NCBI GenBank assembly: GCA_020217265.1
Contig: JAIWOS010000103.1
Coordinates: forward strand, 1-12,506
Length of the DNA: 12,506 nt
Reading direction: 5' to 3'
Origin: Thiobacillus sp.
Lineage (GTDB): Bacteria > Pseudomonadota > Gammaproteobacteria > Burkholderiales > Thiobacillaceae
Below the pieces are notes generated by a model. That model saw only the letters and a program-made list of their open reading frames with translations. It was not told the origin of the DNA and did no database searches. A program made the translations under genes and the position numbers. Below are positions 1 to 5,793 of the stretch, piece after piece; the first letter of the stretch is position 1; each line of letters opens with the position of its first letter.

Positions 1-280
1 CGCCGGCCGCCAGCACGCGTCGCACGTCGTCCGCCTCCGCCGAGCCGCTCACCACCAGCACCGTCTGGCCGCGCGCCGAGAGGGCGGCCACCGTCGCCGC
101 GCCGTCGCTGCCGGGCAGGTTCCAGTCCAGCAGTACCACATCGAAGCATGCGCCGGCGTCGAGCACCGCCAGCGCCTCGTCCGGGGAACTCGCCGTGCGC
201 ACCGCGGCACCGGCCTGCGCCAGCAGCGTGGCGAGGCCCTGGCGCACCAGCGGGTGGTCGTCGAGAAGCAGCAGGTTCAT
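1..280 (-). CDS. Response regulator, receiver domain (partial, runs off left edge)
   Basis: The 93 visible residues form the N-terminal part of a CheY-like receiver domain, which takes a phosphoryl group from a sensor kinase. The start MNLLLLDDHPLV carries the acidic pair D7-D8. The phosphoacceptor is D52 in VLLDWNLPGSDG, and S78 in VVVSGSA is the conserved Ser/Thr position. The sequence ends at LAAG, just before the expected conserved lysine. The LLDDHPLVRQGL opening is typical of NarL/LuxR-type regulators, so a C-terminal helix-turn-helix is likely, but it lies outside the window. The start is an ATG at 278-280 with no strong ribosome binding site in front of it. The gene diverges from the PEP-CTERM cluster across 124 bases that hold two tandem palindromes, so it may regulate that cluster or itself; this is inference. 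The receiver domain is certain; the output domain is unseen. Confidence 0.9.
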   Translation of the reverse strand, partial: MNLLLLDDHPLVRQGLATLLAQAGAAVRTASSPDEALAVLDAGACFDVVLLDWNLPGSDGAATVAALSARGQTVLVVSGSAEADDVRRVLAAG

Positions 281-281
281 G

Positions 282-305
282 AGTCTTAAGACCAGTCGGA
301 AGACT
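282..305. promoter_or_regulatory. Two tandem palindromic 12-mers, candidate operator
   Basis: Two adjacent 12-base units share the plan AGTC-NNNN-GAC(C/T): AGTCTTAAGACC at 282-293 and AGTCGGAAGACT at 294-305. The first contains a perfect 10-base palindrome (283-292). The second is an inverted repeat and also the core of a near-palindrome, CGGAAGACTTCCG, at 297-309. They lie directly before the start codon of the response regulator gene and about 100 bases before the PEP-CTERM cluster. The layout suits a dimeric DNA-binding protein, but no known operator was recognised. Confidence 0.45.
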
Positions 306-325
306 TCCGGGTTATCGACACGGGC

Positions 326-355
326 ATTCTCGGGCTTTAGCGTGAACCCTGTAAA
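326..355 (-). promoter_or_regulatory. Candidate sigma-70 promoter of the response regulator gene
   Basis: Read on the minus strand, TTTACA (350-355) and GAGAAT (326-331) are separated by 18 bases. They match the -35 consensus at 5 of 6 and the -10 consensus at 4 of 6 positions. A transcript from here would begin near 319 and carry the tandem palindromes in its leader. The match is modest. For the opposite direction I see only a weak TCGACA at 315-320 with no good -10 partner. Confidence 0.25.
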
Positions 356-404
356 CGCGCCTTCAGCCTGAAAGGGGGGCGCAATAATCCAAGGGAGAGC
401 CTCC

Positions 405-1343
405 ATGAAACGATGTCTTGCCGTACTTGTCGGTCTTGTCACAACCATGCTCGGCGGACCGGCCGCCGCGTACAACGTATTCCCCCTCGACCCCACGCAT
501 TCACTCAAGTGGGGCAGCAACGCCAATGGCACGCCCGGTGGCGTGGTGACTTGGAGCCTGATGGCCGACGGTACGGGGCTCGACGCCAGCGCGCCGGGCG
601 GAATTCACGGCACGTCGAGCCTGGGCAGTCTGATGTCGCTGATCGACACGACGTATGGCCCGGGGGCGTTCATGGGGGCATTGAACGCGGCCTTTGCCAC
701 GTGGTCGGCGCTGGCCAACGTGAGTTTCGTCCAGGTGGGCGAGAACGGCAGCGTGCCGTTTTCCGCGAGCTATGCCTTGGTCGGGTCGAACGTCATCGGC
801 GAAATCCGCATCGGCGCGTTCGATATCGATGGTTTCTCCGGCGCGGTTGGTTTTGCCGCGCCGCCCAACGGCGGCACCACGCTTGAGGGTGACATCCTTT
901 TCAATACCAACGTCGCCTACCAGATGGCCAGCGTCGCCGAGGGCGCGGATTACCCGCTTTACCTGAATCCCTCGCCGACCGAGCCGGGCACCAAGGATTT
1001 CTGGTACCACAATGACCTGCAAGGGCTGTTCGTCCACGAGCTGGGCCACGCGCTGGGGCTCGCGCACAGCGCCGTGCCGACCGCGCTGATGTGCGGTTAC
1101 GTCGATGCGGGTTTTGACGGCAGCGCCTGTGTTTATCTCGATCCGGACCTGAATGGCGCGGTTCCCCTCAACCGAATCCCCGATGCGGACGACATCGCCG
1201 GCATCCAGTTCCTCTATGGCGCGCCGGTGCCGGAGCCCCACACCTGGACGATGCTGGCAGCCGGCGTGGGCCTGGTGGGCTGGGCGGCGCGTCGCCGCCG
1301 GGGGCTGACCGATGGACGCTGGAAAGGAGAACATCATGCCTGA
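405..1343 (+). CDS. PEP-CTERM matrixin-like zinc metalloprotease
   Basis: This is a predicted exported zinc endopeptidase of 312 residues. A signal peptide (about 1-22, ending GPAAA) is followed by a matrixin-like catalytic region. The metzincin signature HELGHALGLAH sits at 211-221, with zinc ligands H211, H215 and H221 and catalytic E212. M229 in ALMCGY is the probable Met-turn. DILFN (163-167) and the closing DDIAGIQFLYG (262-272) also fit matrixins. At the C-terminus, VPEP (275-278), a hydrophobic helix and an RRRR cluster form a PEP-CTERM sorting signal, recognised and cut by an exosortase. No pro-domain cysteine switch was recognised. The start is supported by AAGGGAGAG just before it. 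It is the first gene of a three-gene PEP-CTERM cluster and overlaps the next by 8 bases. The substrate is unknown; it could mature surface or matrix proteins. Confidence 0.88.
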   Translation: MKRCLAVLVGLVTTMLGGPAAAYNVFPLDPTHSLKWGSNANGTPGGVVTWSLMADGTGLDASAPGGIHGTSSLGSLMSLIDTTYGPGAFMGALNAAFATWSALANVSFVQVGENGSVPFSASYALVGSNVIGEIRIGAFDIDGFSGAVGFAAPPNGGTTLEGDILFNTNVAYQMASVAEGADYPLYLNPSPTEPGTKDFWYHNDLQGLFVHELGHALGLAHSAVPTALMCGYVDAGFDGSACVYLDPDLNGAVPLNRIPDADDIAGIQFLYGAPVPEPHTWTMLAAGVGLVGWAARRRRGLTDGRWKGEHHA

Positions 1344-2112
1344 TCGCAACCCTCATCGCGGACTGTCCATCGCACTGCTGGCCGGTTTGCTTGCCGCGCT
1401 GGCCAGTGTCCCGGCCCGGGCCGCCGTTCCGGCCTACGGGACCTTCAATTCTGTGAGTATCCAGGGTTCAACCGGCGTAATTACGTCCACGGCTCTGGGC
1501 CCGATTTCGACCAGTGCGGCAGCAGGAACGGCCACCGCGATCGCGGGAACGGCCCCCACGCCATTCGTTCACGTGCGCGCCGAGTCGAACGAATCCGGCA
1601 TCACCGGCATCAACCCTGCGCTGGCGGACGCGCAATTGGGCTATTTCCTCAAGTTCAGCGGCCCTGCCGGCACCCAGGTGCCCGTATTGATGACTGCCAG
1701 CGGTTACATGGCACACAGTGCGATCAACGGTTTCGTCAGCGCGTCCTTGCAAGTCACCCGGTTCGGCATCGGCACGGTACTGGTGGACCAGCGCCTGTGC
1801 TGGTTTCACAACTGCGGCGCATATACGGCCGATGTCTTCAGCCTCGACGCGGTGCCCCTGATGTTCGATGCAAACGCGGTTTATGCAGTGAGCCTCCTGG
1901 CACAGGCGAACTCGGAGGGTTCGGGATACGCAGAAGCCTTCATCGACCCTTATTTCCAGATCGATCCGGGGTTTGCCAACGCCGGACTCTACACGCTGGA
2001 ACTGAGTGCAGGGATCACCCAGCAGTTGCCCGTGCCTGAACCGTCCAGCTGGGCACTGCTGGCAACCGGGCTGGGCCTGGTGGGCTGGCGTGCCGCGCGT
2101 GGCAGGACCTGA
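1336..2112 (+). CDS. PEP-CTERM sorting domain protein, unknown function
   Basis: This is an exported protein of 258 residues. The ATG at 1336 is chosen because GGAAAGGAGA lies just before it and it begins a good signal peptide (MPDRNPHRGLSIALLAGLL, cleavage after ARA). A longer in-frame start at 1312 would put eight extra residues before that peptide. The body is rich in Ser, Ala and Gly, with a short C-W-F-H-N-C segment (a possible disulfide) and a late stretch reading ASGYAEAF-like followed by IDPYFQIDPGF, a pattern seen in beta-sandwich PEP-CTERM proteins. VPEPSSW near residue 233 opens the sorting signal: a hydrophobic helix, then an Arg-containing tail. No catalytic motif is visible. The start overlaps the protease stop by 8 bases, implying translational coupling. 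The role is probably extracellular or structural, but unproven. Confidence 0.82.
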   Translation: MPDRNPHRGLSIALLAGLLAALASVPARAAVPAYGTFNSVSIQGSTGVITSTALGPISTSAAAGTATAIAGTAPTPFVHVRAESNESGITGINPALADAQLGYFLKFSGPAGTQVPVLMTASGYMAHSAINGFVSASLQVTRFGIGTVLVDQRLCWFHNCGAYTADVFSLDAVPLMFDANAVYAVSLLAQANSEGSGYAEAFIDPYFQIDPGFANAGLYTLELSAGITQQLPVPEPSSWALLATGLGLVGWRAARGRT

Positions 2113-2142
2113 TTTTTTACAACCTGGAAGGGAGAGAACTCC

Positions 2143-2883
2143 ATGAAAACCCATGGCCTATTCCATGCCATTTTCCTGTGCGCGAGCCTGTCCGCTCAGG
2201 CGGCGCCCATCGTATACAGCGATTCAACGTTCGACCTCGACGATTACACGCAGCAGCGCTACCAGGCATTCCCCGTTCTCGGGACGGTGGTGCAAACGGC
2301 ACAGGGCAATCCGGGCACGGCCGTCGAGGTCAGCTATGCGTCGAACGACACGGTCGACATCGTGCAGGGTCTGTTTCGCGGGGATTTCAGCTACAACCCG
2401 GTGATTTCGGGCGCATTGGGCGGAATCGACGTGTCACTCGACCGCTACTTCTCGCCGGCGCGCGACGGGGTGGCATTGGGGGTAGGCAGTTTCACGCTGC
2501 GTACTTTCGTCGTACAGGGCGGGCAGGTCTATCAGGCCGTGCAGACTTTTGCCGGTCTGCCTGCAGGCAGTACCGACCAGTATGTGACGCTGACGGCGGC
2601 GAACCTCGGCGCGGCGGACTTTGGCCTGTATGATTTTTCGACCAACGTCCTCGACATGTCGATCAATCCCGACTTCGCCCAGGCGCTGTATTTCGGTTTC
2701 GGAATGCGGGCATCCGACAACGTCGCTGGATTCAAGGAAGGCACACTGCGGGCAGACAATTGGCACCTGACGCTCAATCCGGCGAACAGTGTGCCCGAGC
2801 CGGGGACGCTCGCGCTGTGGGCTATTGCTGCGGTGGGCCTGCTCGCGCTGCGCCGCCGACCCGCCACCACGCGCGCGGCCTGA
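2143..2883 (+). CDS. PEP-CTERM sorting domain protein, unknown function
   Basis: This is an exported protein of 246 residues. It has a short signal peptide (MKTHGLFHAIFLCASLSAQA) and a beta-rich body of about 190 residues with no recognised catalytic motif. The PEP-CTERM signal is VPEPGTLALW from residue 217, followed by a hydrophobic helix and RRRP. Aspartates, aromatic residues and alternating hydrophobics suggest a jelly-roll fold of the type common in PEP-CTERM proteins; that is inference. The start is supported by GGAAGGGAGAG, a leader nearly identical to that of the metalloprotease gene. It lies 30 bases after the previous gene and is probably co-transcribed with it. It ends only 3 bases from the stop of the convergent cytochrome gene. 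It could be a substrate of the metalloprotease, but nothing in the sequence shows this. Confidence 0.8.
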   Translation: MKTHGLFHAIFLCASLSAQAAPIVYSDSTFDLDDYTQQRYQAFPVLGTVVQTAQGNPGTAVEVSYASNDTVDIVQGLFRGDFSYNPVISGALGGIDVSLDRYFSPARDGVALGVGSFTLRTFVVQGGQVYQAVQTFAGLPAGSTDQYVTLTAANLGAADFGLYDFSTNVLDMSINPDFAQALYFGFGMRASDNVAGFKEGTLRADNWHLTLNPANSVPEPGTLALWAIAAVGLLALRRRPATTRAA

Positions 2884-2886
2884 GCT

Positions 2887-3417
2887 TCAATCGCAGCGCA
2901 TGCCGTCGGCGATCCACGCCTCGACGTCGCGCTTCCATTCCTTGTAGCCGCCGGGCACGGTGGGTCTCGGGCCGCCCGGCGTCATGCCGGAATCGAGCGC
3001 CCAGCGGATGCGGCCGTCGTGCAGCAGGTGATCCGCCAGTTTCTTGCCGGTGGGGTCGTTGCCCATGCGTGCCTTGACGAGTCGGCAGGTGGCGGCGGCG
3101 GAAAAGCCGGTGTAATCCATGTTGTTCGGCGCCATCCAGTCGGTGTTGGGCGGCAGGCCGATCGCGTCCGGACGGTGGCACTGCACGCACAGATAGCGGC
3201 TGCGGTGCGAGCTGAAGGCACGGCCATTGTGCGCGGCCGTATTGAACTGGTGGCATTGCAGGCAGCGATCGTGTTGAAACTTCGCGTGCAGCCGGTCGGA
3301 AAAGCGCACGGGGCTGTCCGCCCCGGCGGGCGCGCCGAACAGGGCGAGCGCCAACAGCGCCGCGGCGCGCAGGCGGTCAGGCCGCCAGCGAACGCAGGGT
3401 CGGCAGTTGCAGGCCAT
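2887..3417 (-). CDS. Diheme c-type cytochrome, periplasmic
   Basis: This is a predicted periplasmic electron carrier of 176 residues. Two heme c attachment motifs are present: CLQCH (52-56) and CVQCH (77-81). Single cysteines at 111 and 175 could form a disulfide. A hydrophobic segment (LRAAALLALALFGAPAGA) ending before DSPVRF marks the export signal. The rest contains a conserved-looking HDGRIRWALDSGMTPGG stretch and a C-terminal KEWKRDVEAWI helix. The family was not recognised beyond c-type cytochrome, and electron donor and acceptor cannot be told. The ATG at 3417 is the best start, but it gives an odd n-region with three cysteines (MACNCRPC) and lacks a clear ribosome binding site. The start overlaps the upstream reductase-like gene by 41 bases, so it is probably translationally coupled to it. 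Confidence 0.8.
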   Translation of the reverse strand: MACNCRPCVRWRPDRLRAAALLALALFGAPAGADSPVRFSDRLHAKFQHDRCLQCHQFNTAAHNGRAFSSHRSRYLCVQCHRPDAIGLPPNTDWMAPNNMDYTGFSAAATCRLVKARMGNDPTGKKLADHLLHDGRIRWALDSGMTPGGPRPTVPGGYKEWKRDVEAWIADGMRCD

Positions 3418-4132
3418 GACGGTCGGCGTGGGCGAGCGCGCGTTGCAGGCGCGCGGGGGCGGAGCGGCCCATGCACTGGTGCTCCGGGTCGCCGGCGAAG
3501 GCTTCGAGCATGCCGGCAATGAGCGACTCGTGATCGAAGCGCCGGCCGGTGAGCGCCTCCTGCAGGGCGATCACGTCGGCCGCGACCGCACGCGCGAAGG
3601 CCTGGTGTTTGTCCCACAGTTCGCCCACCGTGCCGCCAGTCCTCAATCCCGCGAGGTTGGTGGTGAGGATGTAGACGTTCTTCACCACCAGTTCGAACAG
3701 GAGCGCGTCGCCTGAAGCGACCTCGCGCGCCGGCAGGTTCATCGCGGCGAGCGCGTCTATCATGAGCGCAGCACCCGGCCCCGCCACCGGCGAGGCGATC
3801 AGGGGCTTGGGGTCGCGCCCCGGTTTTTTCTCGAACCACACCGAGATCACGGTCGGGTCGGCGAAGCCGTGGCGTTCCCAGTCGGCGGGCAGCAGCTCGT
3901 TTTGCAGAAGGGCCACGCGCCCGCGCCAGACGAGCGGAATCGACGCGAGCGCGGCGTCGAAATCGGCTTCGGCCACGGCGACGAGCACGAGTTCGGGATG
4001 CGGGTGGCGGTCGGCGACGACGCCCGGATGGTCGCCGCGGTTGACCGGAACGACGGTGTGTCCGCAGCGCAGGAAGCCGCCGGCGAAGACGTGGCCGAGC
4101 TGGCCGATGCCGAGGACGACGACTTCGCTCAT
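3377..4132 (-). CDS. Ketopantoate reductase-like NAD(P)-binding protein
   Basis: This is a predicted cytoplasmic 251-residue oxidoreductase of the 2-dehydropantoate 2-reductase (ApbA/PanE) superfamily. The N-terminus [19 protein letters not shown] has the Rossmann dinucleotide loop GxGxxG (G8, G10, G13). By hand comparison with E. coli PanE, N78 in LLQNELLP fits the N98 position. K151 and N159 in the [14 protein letters not shown] helix fit K176 and N184. The N180 equivalent is Ile, and the catalytic-region Glu (E256) seems to be lost (GRSAP, 222-226). The protein is somewhat short and may not act on ketopantoate. The ATG shares four bases (ATGA) with the ABC-F stop, with AAGGGG in front. Superfamily assignment is fairly safe; substrate is unknown, and calling it panE would be overreach. 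Confidence 0.68.
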   Translation of the reverse strand: MSEVVVLGIGQLGHVFAGGFLRCGHTVVPVNRGDHPGVVADRHPHPELVLVAVAEADFDAALASIPLVWRGRVALLQNELLPADWERHGFADPTVISVWFEKKPGRDPKPLIASPVAGPGAALMIDALAAMNLPAREVASGDALLFELVVKNVYILTTNLAGLRTGGTVGELWDKHQAFARAVAADVIALQEALTGRRFDHESLIAGMLEAFAGDPEHQCMGRSAPARLQRALAHADRHGLQLPTLRSLAA

Positions 4133-5721
4133 TCCAGCCCCTTGGAATGCAGGTATTCGTCGTAGGTGCCCATGTAGTACTCGACCCCGGTGGGGGTGAT
4201 TTCGAGGATGCGCGTGGCCAATGACGACACGAACGCGCGGTCGTGCGAAACGAAGATCAGCGTGCCCTTGAAGAGGTCGAGCGCGAGGTTCAAGGACTCG
4301 ATCGATTCCATGTCCATGTGGTTGGTCGGCTCGTCCATCACCAGCACGTTGTGCCGGCCGAGCATCAATTTGCCGTAGAGCATGCGGCCTTTTTCGCCGC
4401 CGGAGAGCACGCGCACCGATTTCTTCACGTCGTCGCCGGAGAACAGCAGGCGGCCGAGAATGCCGCGCAGCACCTGTTCGTCGTCGCCCGGTTGCGTCCA
4501 CTGGTGCATCCAGTCGGTGAGGTTCAAATCCATGTCGAAGTCGGCGACGTGGTCCTGCGAGAAATAGCCGATATTGGCGTTTTCGCTCCAGCGGATTTCG
4601 CCGGTTTGCGGCTTCAGTTCGCTCATCAGGAGTTTCATCAGCGTGGATTTGCCGACGCCGTTGCCGCCGATGACGGCGAGCTTCTCGCCCGCTTCGAGCG
4701 AGAGGTTCACGCCCTTGAAGAGCGGCGCATCACCGTAGCCGAAGGCGAGGTTCTCGACTTCGAGCGCGCGCCGGTGCAGCGGTTTTTCCATCTCGAAGCG
4801 GATGTAGGGGTTCTGGCGGCTGCTGGGCTTGAAGTCGTCGATCTTGATCTTGTCGATCATCTTCAGGCGGCTGGTGGCCTGCCGTGCCTTGGACTTGTTG
4901 GCGGAGAAGCGGCGCACGAATTCCTGCAACTCGGCGACCTTGTCCTTGGCGCGCGCGTTGGCGGCCGCCTGGCGCGCCTTCGCTTCGCTTGACGCCAGCA
5001 TGTAGTCGTCGTAGTTGCCCGGCCAGACCTTGATCGTGCCGTAGTCGAGGTCGGCCATGTGGGTGCAGACCTGGTTCAAGAAGTGGCGGTCGTGCGAGAT
5101 GACGATGATGGTCGCGTTGCTTTCGTTCAGCACGCCCTCGAGCCAGCGGATGGTGTTGATGTCGAGGTTGTTGGTCGGCTCGTCGAGCAGCAGGATGTCG
5201 GGGTTGGAAAACAGCGCCTGCGCCAGCAGCACGCGCAGCTTGAAGCCCGGCGCGATCTCGGCCATCGTGCCCTGGTGCTGCTCGGTGGGAATGCCCACGC
5301 CCAGGAGCAGTTCGCCGGCGCGCGCCTCGGCATCGTAGCCGCCCATTTCGCCGTACTTCGCCTCGAGTTCGGCGGCGTGGAGGTAATCCTCCTCGGTCGC
5401 CTCGGGGTTCATGTAGATGGCGTCTTTTTCCTGCATCACGCGCCACATTTCGGCGTGGCCCTGCAGCACCACGTCGAGCACGCGCGTGTCTTCGTAGGCG
5501 AACTGGTCCTGGCGCAGCCAGGCGAGCCGCTCGCCGGGGTCGAGCGACACGTTGCCGGCGGTGGGCTCCAGCTCGCCGGCGAGAATCTTCATGAAGGTCG
5601 ACTTGCCGCAGCCGTTGGCGCCGATCAAGCCGTAGCGGTTGCCGTCGCCGAATTTGACGTTGACGTTCTCGAACAGCGGCTTGGTCGAAAACTGGAGGGT
5701 GATGGAGGAAGCGGTGAGCAC
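4129..5721 (-). CDS. ybiT: ABC-F family ATPase, YbiT-like
   Basis: This is a cytoplasmic ABC-F protein with two nucleotide-binding domains and no membrane segments; the family acts on ribosomes. Domain 1 has Walker [10 protein letters not shown] (about 34-42), Walker [13 protein letters not shown] and the SHDRHFL switch. Its signature, [14 protein letters not shown], is non-canonical, as in E. coli YbiT. Domain 2 has GGNGVGKST, the signature [21 protein letters not shown] and SHDRAF. The linker is rich in Lys, Arg and Ala and contains [16 protein letters not shown]. Similarity to E. coli YbiT runs end to end, including the C-terminal EYLHSKGLE. The GTG at 5721 is chosen over an upstream in-frame start because it gives [11 protein letters not shown], matching the family N-terminus and the usual 530 residues. 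A possible extended -10 element lies 35 bases upstream. It heads a coupled three-gene set. The exact ribosomal role of YbiT is little known. Confidence 0.93.
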   Translation of the reverse strand: MLTASSITLQFSTKPLFENVNVKFGDGNRYGLIGANGCGKSTFMKILAGELEPTAGNVSLDPGERLAWLRQDQFAYEDTRVLDVVLQGHAEMWRVMQEKDAIYMNPEATEEDYLHAAELEAKYGEMGGYDAEARAGELLLGVGIPTEQHQGTMAEIAPGFKLRVLLAQALFSNPDILLLDEPTNNLDINTIRWLEGVLNESNATIIVISHDRHFLNQVCTHMADLDYGTIKVWPGNYDDYMLASSEAKARQAAANARAKDKVAELQEFVRRFSANKSKARQATSRLKMIDKIKIDDFKPSSRQNPYIRFEMEKPLHRRALEVENLAFGYGDAPLFKGVNLSLEAGEKLAVIGGNGVGKSTLMKLLMSELKPQTGEIRWSENANIGYFSQDHVADFDMDLNLTDWMHQWTQPGDDEQVLRGILGRLLFSGDDVKKSVRVLSGGEKGRMLYGKLMLGRHNVLVMDEPTNHMDMESIESLNLALDLFKGTLIFVSHDRAFVSSLATRILEITPTGVEYYMGTYDEYLHSKGLE

Positions 5722-5756
5722 GGCGGGTGTCCTGCAGGGAACCGGAAAAGCCGCGC

Positions 5757-5765
5757 ATTTTAGCA
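5757..5765 (-). promoter_or_regulatory. Candidate extended -10 promoter of the ybiT-like gene
   Basis: On the minus strand this reads TGCTAAAAT, an extended -10 (TGn) with a hexamer matching TATAAT at 5 of 6 positions. It lies 35 bases before the chosen GTG start, in the 72-base gap after the GGDEF-EAL gene. No good -35 is visible in the GC-rich sequence upstream, which is normal for extended -10 promoters. If real, it separates the downstream three-gene unit from the argA unit. Confidence 0.35.
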
Positions 5766-5793
5766 TTCCGCCCGGCGGGGCCCGGGGTCGGGC

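Noticed and set aside
281..404. A sigma-54 promoter for the PEP-CTERM cluster
   Set aside because: Some PEP-CTERM genes are thought to use sigma-54, but no GG-N10-GC element of the TGGCAC-N5-TTGC type was found here.
501..1349. Long antisense open frame of 282 codons across the metalloprotease gene
   Set aside because: It is Arg- and Ala-rich with no domain, and the opposite strand encodes a clear metzincin with signal peptide and sorting signal. Such shadows are expected at high GC.
2982..3839. Minus-strand open frame of 285 codons across the cytochrome and reductase-like genes
   Set aside because: It is out of frame with both recognised proteins and made mainly of Arg, Pro and Ala. The heme motifs and Rossmann loop lie in other frames.
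4129..5766. Upstream ATG at 5766 as the start of the ABC-F gene
   Set aside because: It would add 15 residues ([15 protein letters not shown]) absent from YbiT, and it overlaps the candidate extended -10. The GTG at 5721 gives the family length and N-terminus.
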